DNA from: Lepidodermella squamata
Taxonomy: Eukaryota > Gastrotricha
Assembly (NCBI GenBank): GCA_047495785.1
Contig: JBLDXI010000026.1
Coordinates: 496,001 to 560,000 of the forward strand
DNA: 64,000 nt
Reading direction: 5' to 3'
Of this stretch, positions 20,906 through 31,246 are shown one piece after another (the first letter of the stretch is position 1; each line of letters starts with the position of its first letter). The notes under the pieces were generated by a model that saw nothing but the letters and a program-made list of their open reading frames with translations, was not told where the DNA came from and did not search any database. The position numbers and the translations under genes are program-made.

Positions 20906-21576
20906 TCTCCACTTGATGTAATCCGTGATACTCTTATAAATCATCTTTACCAGATACCTGAATAGTTCGTAATAATCTTGATATCAGTACTACTCGTTAT
21001 TTTATATTCTTCTAATTGAGCATTGTCAGCCTCCTTTAAACACTTCTGGAAACTTAATGAACACAGCTTATACCGACTATCTGCGACGATTCTTCACAAC
21101 TGATTTCTCTGTAGGGCGTGTCCCTTCCGGGGCGTGAACGCCGCCCGACAGGGCTGCATAGAGTATGACTTCCGTTTTCAGCACGGCGAAAGGCTTTGAG
21201 CTAGCGTGAGTCCTACTAGCAGCTCTGTTGGGCGATGCGTTCAGTTGTCCCCGGAGGCCTCATTCCCTGCCGAGAACTCAGAGAACAGTTGAAAAATCTA
21301 TGTATTATTATACCACTCTACAACATTACGTTGCAAACAATTCTACCTGATTTTACCTAATTTTACCTGATTATATTATCACTATTTATACATTTGTCAA
21401 CTAAATTCATAGCCTTCGTACTGAAACCAACAAATAACAAAAAATCGAACAAGTTCCAACAAAATACTGCTACATTATTGTACTTATACTAACCTAAAAA
21501 CAATTAGCGGTTACAAATTGCTATGGCTTTATACAATCGCGGGCTGGAATCCAAATAAAACATGATATTTAAAAAA
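20906..21576 (+). mobile_element. Retroposed element, about 670 bp, with poly(A) and target-site duplication
   Basis: AAGACAAGACTC occurs at 20894-20905 and again at 21577-21588. The unit-1 copy (near 10870-10882) has that sequence once, with no insert. The insert ends in ATATTTAAAAAAAA immediately before the second repeat. It contains a GC-rich block at 21115-21285 (GGGCGTGTCCCTTCCGGGG .. CCCCGGAGGCCTC). It has no RT of its own, so it is a 5'-truncated LINE 3' end or a SINE. Confidence 0.85.
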
Positions 21577-21677
21577 AAGACAAGACTCATTAGAAAATCG
21601 TTCATGTGTTTTGCAATGATATCGCTCAGAGTTTAGGTTGGTTTCCGACAACCAAATGATGGGTCCACGAGCGTTCC

Positions 21678-22043
21678 TCAGGCAAAGCGTTCCATCATGT
21701 TCCGCGCCAATACTCGAGCCCAAATGTAGAAACTAACTTTATTGTTACATATTGCTTTGGAATTGAACTTTTCCATGCATTTGTTCATTTTTTGTTGCCG
21801 AAAGTGTTGTCGAACCAAGTGGATTATTTTCTCCTCGACAAGGTTGACTGGTATCGCTGATCGCGAAATCATTTTTTCAGCTATCTGTTTGATCCTATCC
21901 ACTCGCTTTTTAGGCTGGTATCTAAATGATTTCGTTCCTGTTCTGAAGCCGTCCCCGGAAGCCGCATTGAGGCTAGAGCCAGCCAGATTCGTAAAGACCA
22001 AGATACAGGCTAATGCCGCCAAAGAATTCAAGAAGATATTCAT
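21678..22043 (-). CDS. Small secreted C-x9-C protein, subtype B copy 3
   Basis: A single exon of 121 residues from the ATG at 22043 (MNIFLNSLAALACILVFTNL). It is almost identical to copy 1 at 10969, with a six-residue deletion in the Ser/Asn-rich linker (SRSAIPVN against SRSAANSNSLIPVN) and a few substitutions. The signature CMEKFNSKAIC then NNKVSFYIWARVLARNM is intact. High similarity including the flanks means recent duplication or gene conversion. Confidence 0.78.
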   Translation of the reverse strand: MNIFLNSLAALACILVFTNLAGSSLNAASGDGFRTGTKSFRYQPKKRVDRIKQIAEKMISRSAIPVNLVEEKIIHLVRQHFRQQKMNKCMEKFNSKAICNNKVSFYIWARVLARNMMERFA

Positions 22044-23753
22044 GATCTCTAATTGCAAAGAAGTGAACGACCTGCGATCATTAATCAGAACCTAAATTAC
22101 ATAAATAGCACCACTGCGACACGAATGGTCTTGGACTACATTTTAATATCCAGAACGTCGTCGGCTTATCACGCCGCGTACTGAAAGCGGGTTCATTTTC
22201 AGAATGTCGTGCCATGTATTTGAATGATCATCCTTTATGTCATTTGAAAGTGGATTATTATCGGGGATATCGTCGTTGATTTTCTCTTCCACGCAAGTAA
22301 ATAGACTCATTTACTTTCGCAATTCTGTGTGACAAACTGCGAGACCTTAGCACAACAGTTGCAAGAGGATATGATTTTATGATATTTACTCGCTTCTGAA
22401 TTCCTCAACCTGAACGATCGGGCGTTTAAGACAGATCATATCTGTTTATACGTCGCTAGGCGACGTGTGACACGGGGTGTAAGTTTATGTTTGGTTAGGA
22501 TTTAAATATCGGGGTTTGAAATCTTAAGACAAAACCTCCTGAACAGTTTTACACGCGCGACAAAGGTTTACGTTTGAAATCTTCCACGATCCTCTTCCAA
22601 GTTATTCTCAGTCTGTAGTGAAAAATGTGAAGTAATTGGGGCTGCGAACTTCTCTGACTTCAACAACCCAATAAAATACGTATGTTTTCTGTTTTTCCGG
22701 CAGGGTGCGATCTAGGATCCTGGAGCTGCCAGTGATGGCAGGGAAATTTTGAAGATTTTCCACTGAAACACGCTCCAAAATTGACAGCAGGCAACACGTT
22801 TTCATTTTCTTGTCCGATCTGGTCCGGATGATCCCCCATCCTCCTGAAAGGCGCACACTGTTTTCCAGGACAGAAGAGATATCCTGCTTTTGTCCAGTAC
22901 TTACTGGCTAATATAAACCCGCAACATATGCGGCAACGATTTATCAGACAGAGTGACCTTTGTCTATATCTCCGACAACACTAATTAACCGTGAAGTTTT
23001 ACTTCAGTTACTAAAGGTCACTTTCTTATCGTTCGTTATCCCACAATTGCTGATTCGGATCCTTCAAGGTGTCTTTGAATAATGCAAACATCCTAGTTAT
23101 CAAGGACAGCGTCAATCGTTCCAAGTAATTTTTAAAAGAAAATAAATCCTAAAATGTTGTAAACCAATGCTTGATCTTCTCCTCGAATGTCTAGTGCTTC
23201 CAATGTTCCAGTTGGCTAAGAAGCGGTCTCGACGATTAATGACTTGGAATTATGATTAAAGTTGGAGGTAGTTGGCCTTTTCATGGAAAGGTTCTGCGTC
23301 TATGACGATCAGTGGATGACTTTCTTAGGAAGCAGAATGATCCGGCTATGGTGAATAAAAGAAGGAGGGTTACGAGCCTTTAATGGTTAGCCCGAATACA
23401 GTTGATGTAAAGAACGACCTCTTGAAATATAAGTCCATTTTATTTTTGGTGTTAATAATTAAAAATAGGAACCAAATCACTGATTAGTGAATGACTGTAT
23501 AATATGAAGAGTATTCATGTTAATGAAAGTTAAAATCTTTTAATGCTCCTTGCTCCTTTATTTCTCAGGTCATCGCGTACTGCAAGTAAAGAGCGATAAG
23601 GCTTTATAAAATAAAACTAAATCAGAAACAAGTTAAGAAGTAAAGAAGACTACAGTTTATATTGGCGCTATATTGTAATCAGCAACAGTTTCAAGGTGAG
23701 CTGAATGTGCCAGGCCATGTTCGGTTTCGAGTGATGCTCCCAAAAAGTGTTTC
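22044..23753. other. Tandem-unit spacer between B copy 3 and A copy 4
   Basis: Collinear with 11.4-13.5 kb but without the SINE. A minus-strand ORF at 22608-22856 (82 codons) is not preserved in the other units, so I do not call it. No other feature seen. Confidence 0.55.
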
Positions 23754-24119
23754 TCAGGCAGAACCCATCATTTTTTGAGCCATTATTCGAGCCCAGATGA
23801 AGAAACTCACCTGGTTGTTACAAATTGCTTTGGAATTGAATTTCTCGAGGCATGCGCGCATCTTTCGCTGTCGAATGTATTGCCGGGCCAAATTAATGAT
23901 TTTTCCCTCAATTTCGTTTGTTGGTACCAAGGTGTTAGAAGTGTCTGATTGTGATCGCGACAGCATTTCTTGAAGAATTAGGTTGATCCTAAGCAGCCTG
24001 TCCTTATCCTGTGATGAATTCAGTGAATTCGAACCTGGAACTTGGTCAGCCCTTACAGCTTGATTCGAAAAGATGATGATAGACGCAACTACCGTTGAAG
24101 AAAACACGTAGATATTCAT
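23754..24119 (-). CDS. Small secreted C-x9-C protein, subtype A copy 4
   Basis: A single exon of 121 residues (MNIYVFSSTVVASIIIFSNQ signal peptide). The linker reads DQVPGSNSLNSSQDKDRLLR, then GKIINLARQYIRQRKMRA, Cys-x9-Cys (CLEKFNSKAIC) and NNQVSFFIWARIMAQKM. The Glu-Glu-Arg-Ile-Ile of the other A copies is EGKII here. It is intact and is the last full member of the array. Confidence 0.78.
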   Translation of the reverse strand: MNIYVFSSTVVASIIIFSNQAVRADQVPGSNSLNSSQDKDRLLRINLILQEMLSRSQSDTSNTLVPTNEIEGKIINLARQYIRQRKMRACLEKFNSKAICNNQVSFFIWARIMAQKMMGSA

Positions 24120-24954
24120 GATCCGGAATTGCTGAATTAAAGGATCGGCTATTCGTGAGAATGATAAACAAACCGTTAACCGGCTCGTTTAAGAAGAATA
24201 AACACGTACAATATGGAGTCATTGAAGGTGGCGTATACAAAAATAGCACTACACCGCCCATATATGTCAAGGATCTATAGACATTATTATTGTGCTCGTT
24301 TCCAGTAAGTATCAACATGTCCTTATTCTAGTCACGGACAGATAAACCGTTCATTATAGAATTCATTTCGAAATTCACAGCTAGTGATACACTCCCGATT
24401 CACCGCCAATGGATGTTCCTTTTCGAAGTTGATTGGGCTCAAATTTACTTCAACTTCGAATTTACTTGCGTGACCTTGCACTCAACCACAGGAACGCATC
24501 GGACTTTTGTGGAGACTCTGAAACATTATTTAGAAATGCAGGTTGCCGGAATGTACTTACTTTATTTGAGACACTGCCGTTCCGCTCCAACGGGCAAAAT
24601 CCCCGACCTTCAGCTGAGTGTCAAGCCTCCGTCAAGATATCCCGTCCATAATTATGTGTAAATATCATAACACGAATTGTTCAAATTTTGGTTGCCCGAG
24701 TCCAAGTTGCCCTCGATCCGATGTCACCGTCCCTTGGTTCTGCGAATGATTGAATAACAAATTCGCCAAGAATGCGTCACCTTTTAAGTAGCGTGAAGAG
24801 AAACTATAGCAATCCTTTTTCTTATTGAATAATTAGATTAGGTGGGTGAAAATGTACTCTAATTGCACGCGGGTTATCCCATACCTAGATTCATAATCGT
24901 CGATGTTTGCATTTTGGAATCTGGGGATAGTGATGCTACAGCAATGACGTTGCA
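24120..24954. other. Upstream flank of A copy 4
   Basis: Collinear with 18245-19080. It includes GGCGTATACAAAAATAGC, the promoter-like motif shared by A copies, near 24230. No gene seen. Confidence 0.5.
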
Positions 24955-25060
24955 TGATATAATTCTCGGAGATCAGCCGGCCTCACATGTAGAGACTAAT
25001 GCGATTATCGCATGTTCCTTCTTCCTATTTGAGTTCTGTTATGAATTCCCCGACAAAAAT
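24955..25060 (-). pseudogene. Degraded C-x9-C family copy
   Basis: On the minus strand one frame gives ISLYM, a stop, then GRLISENYIM, which corresponds to SFYIWTQLMAQDIM with the Trp codon turned to TGA. It is at the same place relative to A copy 4 as the pseudogene at 19080 is to A copy 3, so it belongs to the tandem unit. Confidence 0.55.
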
Positions 25061-26284
25061 CTGCTCTCACGGATTCAATTACTCCTCTCTACTTGAGACA
25101 TGGCAGTCAGCATCGAAGAATCACATTGAACATGGAAGTTGAAGGTCCAACCCAAGAAAACAAAGAAAACCCAAATAAAAACCACAGGGTTTGGTCCGAT
25201 AACTCATCGGCCGCAATCAATCGGCCGCAATCGGCCGGAAGTATCCCAGCTCTAGGATCCCACTTCGTACAATGACCGGTCATCAGACTTGCTATAAGCC
25301 GAGCATTGGATACGTTGGAACGCTGTTAAAAGCGAGGCGACAAAATGGCACACAGCTTGTTATTCACTTATAGTCGCAAATTGCTAAAAGCTAAATTTGC
25401 AAAATTGAGGGTGGAACTGAACAGGAACATCCCAGGACATGCGGACAGTATTTAGGAGGAATAATTCCAACTTCAAAGCGAAAGGATTTTTAGCTGAGTT
25501 AATGAAGATATTTTCCGAATTATACACGAAAATTTCCAAAGTTATCCATTTTCAGGACAAAATTATGGTTAGAAGAAAAAAGACACAGCCGGAGCCAAAT
25601 TTTGATTTCAAAATTTCAAAACTACCTTCCTTGAATTTTCTGGAATTCATTGATATGAAACATTGCTATCGCCAATTTATCTTCCAGCATTATTTATCTC
25701 CCTCAAAGTTCAGTCATTCAACCATAAACCGAATCGAACCGTCAAAAAAGTCAACGAGTAATTATTTCATTTTTTATTATGTTTTTTCCTTTCAATATTT
25801 TCGGTCATTTTTCCGAGCTGAGAGACAAACGTGCAACTTGTCGCGAGTCAAAGTTAATATTAACATTCACTATTCATTATAATAATCAATAAATTATATC
25901 AATTTTCAGTCATTTACACAACAGCTCTAACTTTCTGTACATTATCATCAATATCTCGCCGAAAAATTTATTAAATGAAACGAACAAGAAAGTCTACAAA
26001 TCAAAAGGCAAAGGAAGTCTCGAATCATCAGTTTTAGCATAATAACATAAAAAATGAAAAACCAACTCAATAAGGAGGAAAGTTTGCTATAATAATATTT
26101 CAGATTTTTTACCATCAATTATTATCAAAAAAACAAGAGATGATGATGAGAGAGAAATGACGTGAGCATAATCATTAATTTTGTTCAAGCGCGTTAAAAT
26201 CGAATTTTTTACACTGATTAAGGCGGATTTTTTTATTTTAAACTCTGAAAGACATGAAATTAATTATTTTTAGCCCGATTTTCT
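25061..26284. other. AT-rich intergenic end of the array
   Basis: A threefold AATCGGCCGC-type repeat lies near 25206-25240. The plus-strand ORF 25439-25882 (147 codons) is AT-driven and shows no domain, so I do not call it. The 3' UTR of the DDR gene is at the right. Confidence 0.4.
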
Positions 26285-29200
26285 TCAAGGCGTCGACGTT
26301 TCGGACGATGACCCGCCGCCGTTTTGCTGCGCGACCATAACCAACTGGCGATACTCGGCATCTGGGTTGTAGCCGATAACTCGCCGTTGTAGTACCATCG
26401 ACACCTCAGACATAGCCGGGCGGCGCGACGGATCGGCCCGCCAGCACTCTTCCATAAGGCACGCCAACTCAGCCGGGCAGTAGGGCGACGGGATACGCGG
26501 CAAATACGTCTCATCATTCGACAGCTTACAAATGTGGGACGCTACGGCGGTTTCGTTTAGATGCGGCAGGGGTAGTAGGACCTCAGTCGGGGCGGGCGAG
26601 TAGGAAACTGTGCCCCAGGCTAGCAGCTCCCACAGGGTGACTGCAAATGACCAAACGTCGGATTTCGCCGAGTAGTCACCCGCTAGCAGGACCTCCGGCG
26701 CTGCCCACCTTACCGCGACCGGGCGATTCGCGCCTCGGCTCGATAGCGGCGTGTTCGGTTGCGAATACAGCCGCTGGTACCGTGTCCTAGCCGCGGCCGT
26801 GTCGGAGAGTTTCAGGACTAGCCCGACGCCGACGAAGCAATTCCGCGAGCCGACATCGCCGTGGCACATATGCGCGACTGAGTCCATGTACCTGAGTGCC
26901 GAACTCAACTGCGAGGCGAGATGGAGCCGGCAGGATAGCGATAGGTACGAGCTGTGATCTGCTAACAAATCAACCATATCGCCTAATTTCGGCAGTTCAT
27001 GCACTAAAATATTCGCCTGCATCGACTGGCCGACGACTAGCGATATGTTAGGGTGGTTCAAAATCGTTAGCAGCCGGCATTCCGAGGCGAATTGATCGCG
27101 AGACAGATCCGGCGCGTTCGGGAAGAGGCGTTTCACCAAAACTAGGGCAGACGATACGGACTGGTCGTTTGACCTAATTTCGCAGATGGTAATCTCGCCG
27201 AATTGCCCGCGGCCGAGCGTTTCGACGAGCAGCAACGACTCAGGGTCGATTTCGGCGACGAATCGTTCTTCAACCTCGGTCAACAACTGCTGGGCCTGTT
27301 CATCCAGATCGTTCGCCGTCGCGCTGAGATTCGCCAAAATCGGCAGGGTGTTGCCGCAGGACCCGGTCCCGCACCCTGGCCCAGCCCTAGCGCCTAGGTC
27401 GTAGGCGCTCAGGCGTGACGTGGTGTTATTGCCGGTCATTAGATGAGTCGAAGGCCGGCCGGTTGTTCGCGGCGAGGCGACCGATGTCCCAACATGCCAC
27501 CTACGACCCGCGGCCGGGGAGATCCAGCGGCCCAGGGTGCCCATAGTCGGAGCATTCCCGTTGTTGCTGTTCTGAATAAACTGGCGTTGATGGCTCGAAT
27601 TCGGGGAGATAACGTTCGGCGGCATCGGGGCGCGGATGGTGGGGAGGAACCCTGGCTGCTCATGAGGCGGGCTCACCGTCACCCCGAACGCGAGATGGCC
27701 CGAATTCGGGGGTGAGGTCAGCGCGTTAGGCATGAACCCTAGCGATGTCGCGGTTGTTGTCCAGTCAGAATTCACGCTGACCAACAACTGGCGGCTCCCG
27801 TAGGGTTTCTCAGCGGATCCATTGATATCAGGGGCGCCGGTCGAGTGGGGCGGCGAGGCGGAACCCGGCCCGGCTGAGGTGCTAGCCGCCGAGCCGCTAC
27901 TGCCGTTCGCCAGCATACACGCCTCATCGTCATGCAAAACCGACCTGAGATCTCTCAAATCACCCCTGGGGCCCAGGGCGCAAGGCCGGTAGACAAAGGC
28001 GGCACTCGGGCGCTTCAGACCCCCTGATTCAATCGAAACACCCCGCCTTCGCTTTAACCTCCGCCGCCTGATAACACAAGCGAGGACCACCACGAAAATC
28101 AACAGGGTGACTGCTAGGATCGATCCGACTACAATTGCGATGAACTCTTCGCTCAACGGCCGCAGCTCGATTATCGGTTTCGTAATCAACTGCCGATCGG
28201 GCACCACCGCCGGTTCGGTGCTAGGACTGGTCGAGGCCGTGCTATCCGCCTCGCTATTCACGTCAACATTCTCCGTCGAGTCATCGCTGGTTAAATGGCC
28301 CTCCTTAAGCCGTTTCGACAGCTCCTCATCGATGATATTCGTCATTTGCGTCGTAATTTTCCCACGCCCTGGCTTGCCCGTTTTCCACTTATTCGGGTCT
28401 TTGTTACCTGGTTTCTTCGATTTTTCCGATTTTTTCGTCGAGGTCGAAGTCAGGGTGGTTGTCGATGGCGGAATTGGTGTCGTAGTACTCGGCGTCGTCG
28501 ACGTAGTAGTCGTCACAGTCGTTTCAGCGGTTATCAGCGCTAAATCACTCGCTGGAACCGATTCGAAATGAACCTCGCTTATCGCAATCCATTGCGACGC
28601 GAAAAGCATCGTCATTTTAACGTATCGGCCGATTGTTTTCGATAGATCGATACGAATCGACTCAGGGTGGGCAGAATCCGACCGGACCGGCCTGGTTTCA
28701 ACGGCTTTTTGAAACCAAACCCCACCGATGGAGAATTCGAGTTTAACATAAGCCGGCGTTCTCACGTCTAATTTCGGGTCGTTTGACGTGTGGATGATTG
28801 CTGACGAGAAGTTGCGGACGCTGTCGAATTCGAATAGGATGCGGATGGGTTGGCCGTTGTTGCGCCATGCGACGGATCGCAGCAGGTTTCGCGAGTCGGG
28901 CTGTTGCGGGTTGGCGCCGGGTTCCAGCTGGCCGTCCATCAGGAGGCCGAGGCCTTGAACCCAACTGCCGTTTGAGAATGTACCGTCGTAGCGCGAGTCG
29001 TCTAGCAGAGCGTCGCCGAGACGGTCGCCGGGCGGGGTTGAATAGCTGACGTAGCCACCTTGGGAAAAAAATTGATAAAATATTAATAAATAGATGGACA
29101 AATTATTTTCCGAAAATTTACCAGAATTAACAAAAATTACTTCAAATTTCAAAATTTCGAAAATTCTTGGAAATACAGTATTTACAAAATTTAGAAAATT

Positions 29201-31246
29201 TGGCCCTGCAATTTTTTATTTGATGAGACATGACCTGAATAAACGAAAAAAATTCCCAAAGCTTCTAAAATAATTCCTTTTCTAAATTAGCAAACAACTT
29301 TTCAAATTCGAGCGATTTTTTTAAAAGATCCAATGCACAAAATTGAGCACAATTTTTAGATTTTCTCATGATAAGTAATAAAATTCCAAAATAAATCAGA
29401 AAAATTCAGCCCGACTAGAGGCAATTCGCTGCCGCCAAGAAAATGACCGATGAATATTCGCGATTATCGCAAATTTCCGAGCTGAAAACTTCTATTGAAA
29501 TGTTCCAGCCAATTTCTTTGCGAAATTTCACCTCATCAAAAAATTTAAAAAAATCATCTTTTTCAAATAATTCAAGACTTATTCAGATATTACAGATTAT
29601 TTTGCTAAATTGGCAATATTTTCTTCCTGTCATGTCTCATTTTTTCTTCCTTTTTCATCCTTATTTTTTATGAATGAATGCTGAATCTAGATGAAGTGTA
29701 TAATATATAAGTATTTACTTTTATCTCGACAGCCGTAGAATCCAAGATGCAGGCAGATCTTTTTGGCTGGCGCGTCAGCCGGCTGCAGCGGTACAATGCG
29801 AATGAACCGTGCGAGCAGGGGCGGGTCCAGCGCCGTCAGCTCGATGCCACTCGAGTCGTCGTTGCCCTTCATCACCTGAAACGTCACAAACAATTGTAAT
29901 ATCACATCGTGCCATCAAAGTAAACACTTGACTCAAATATAAGTCATATTAATAATACCCGAAAATTATTACAATCAAACAGCCATTTATCATCATCATC
30001 GCCTTGTTACACGGTTCATTGCCTTAAATTGTATGCCTATTAGGGTGGCCGATAATGAAACAATAAAAGGTGCCCGCGACGAGAAAGTTGTTTACTTTGT
30101 TTCGGTCCGTTTATTACGCCTGATTTGACCCTGCGCGTTCAAATAACTGGACGCAATAATATAAGTTGTCTTTTTCGAAAAATATTGTTGTGCCGCGGAG
30201 AAAAATCGAATTATATACCCGCTCTATAAATTTGTTTACGGCAAAAACTTGTTGTCTGCTTCGTCGTATTTTTAAGGCGATTAAACCAGGGGCGTCGGAT
30301 GAATTATCATTATCGTTATTATTTTTCATATATACAGCCAAGATTTCGGCTGTAAAACGAAATAAAACACAAAGCCCTGAGGGATGCTTGCCGATATATA
30401 TACAAAAAGGCCAATTTAGCCTGCACTTGTCGTCGTGTTTTTGTTTACGCCAGGTACTTACTATTACAGCGATGATAGAAATAAATATGCAAATACGACG
30501 TAACACTTTTTGAATTATAAGGTGGTTGTGGTTGACCGTTGGCCGATTCATATAAAATGCACGATAAACAGGTGTGAGAGAGCGTGGTAATAAAACACAC
30601 CACGACGCGCAATTATCGGAAATAAATGCGATAAATTTTATTATTATGGAAATCAGACACAAGCGACAACAATGTAAACGGCGTCGCTAGGAAGTCGCTA
30701 AGCGCGGGTTGGAATTAAACCACAGACAATATGGGAAAAATAGCCATAAATTGACCCCAATCATCGCAGAGGGAAAAATTGGAAAAAAAATTTGATTAAG
30801 GAGGATTTTTAATAAAAATTAGAAAATTAAATTACACCCCAAATTCAAAATTTTATAATTTATAAAATTCATAAATTATATTTTTGTCAAAAAAATTCTC
30901 ACCTCAGCTCCGTTGAAGAGTCGATAAACTTTCCAAGTTTCGTTAGATTTTCGCTTAAATTCGATGCGATAACGTTCGACGTATTCATTGGTCGCCAACA
31001 GGCGGCCTTTCGTAAGTACGCCGCGGAAATAGTACAACGCGCCGTAGTCGATTTGCAGCCATTCCGACTGGTCGGTGGGCCGGTCGAACCCAGGGTGAAC
31101 GTAGCCGCGCGAGCACCAGCCTTCACCCTCGAGTCGCACCTGGTTAGCGTCGAAATTACCCTCGTAAGAACTCGCCGTTAACACGGCTTTATCGCCAACT
31201 GTTTTCAGCAATTCGTCATTATCCTGCTGGCCGCAGCTTAATGATC
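26285..31246 (-). CDS. Discoidin domain receptor (DDR) tyrosine kinase, 5' end missing
   Basis: Exons 31246-30903, 29875-29719 and 29058-26285 (introns 1027 and 660 bp, phases 0 and 1) give about 1090 visible residues. The first visible residues start the discoidin domain (SLSCGQQDND.. ASSYEGN .. WLQIDYG .. RYRIEFKR), which ends LGFYGCR. A DDR-type second beta-domain follows (SGYVSYSTPPGDRLGDALL .. SRYDGT), then a Thr-rich linker, a TM helix (around 472-496, FIAIVVGSILAVTLL), a long Ser/Pro/Gly-rich juxtamembrane region, and a kinase domain (about 790-1080) with GRGQFGE, the VLVK lysine, AAPE and SDVWSFAVTLWELL. HRD is HGD and DFG is DTA, while the Asp of each and SRN remain. DDRs are collagen receptors in other animals. 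The signal-peptide exon lies further upstream and was not found. The last exon is unusually long (2.77 kb) and GC-rich. Confidence 0.9.

Noticed and set aside
21115-21285. Inverted-repeat-looking GC-rich block as a terminator or structural RNA
   Set aside because: It lies within the retroposed insert; without homologues I treat it as part of that element.
25439-25882. 147-codon plus-strand ORF
   Set aside because: No motif, low-complexity AT-rich codons, no supporting repeats or splice signals.
28107-28571. 154-codon plus-strand ORF in the DDR exon
   Set aside because: Antisense shadow of the GC-rich DDR coding exon.
30114-30662. 182-codon minus-strand ORF in a DDR intron
   Set aside because: It lies within the 1-kb intron between two solid discoidin exons, shows no domain, and its composition is AT-driven.
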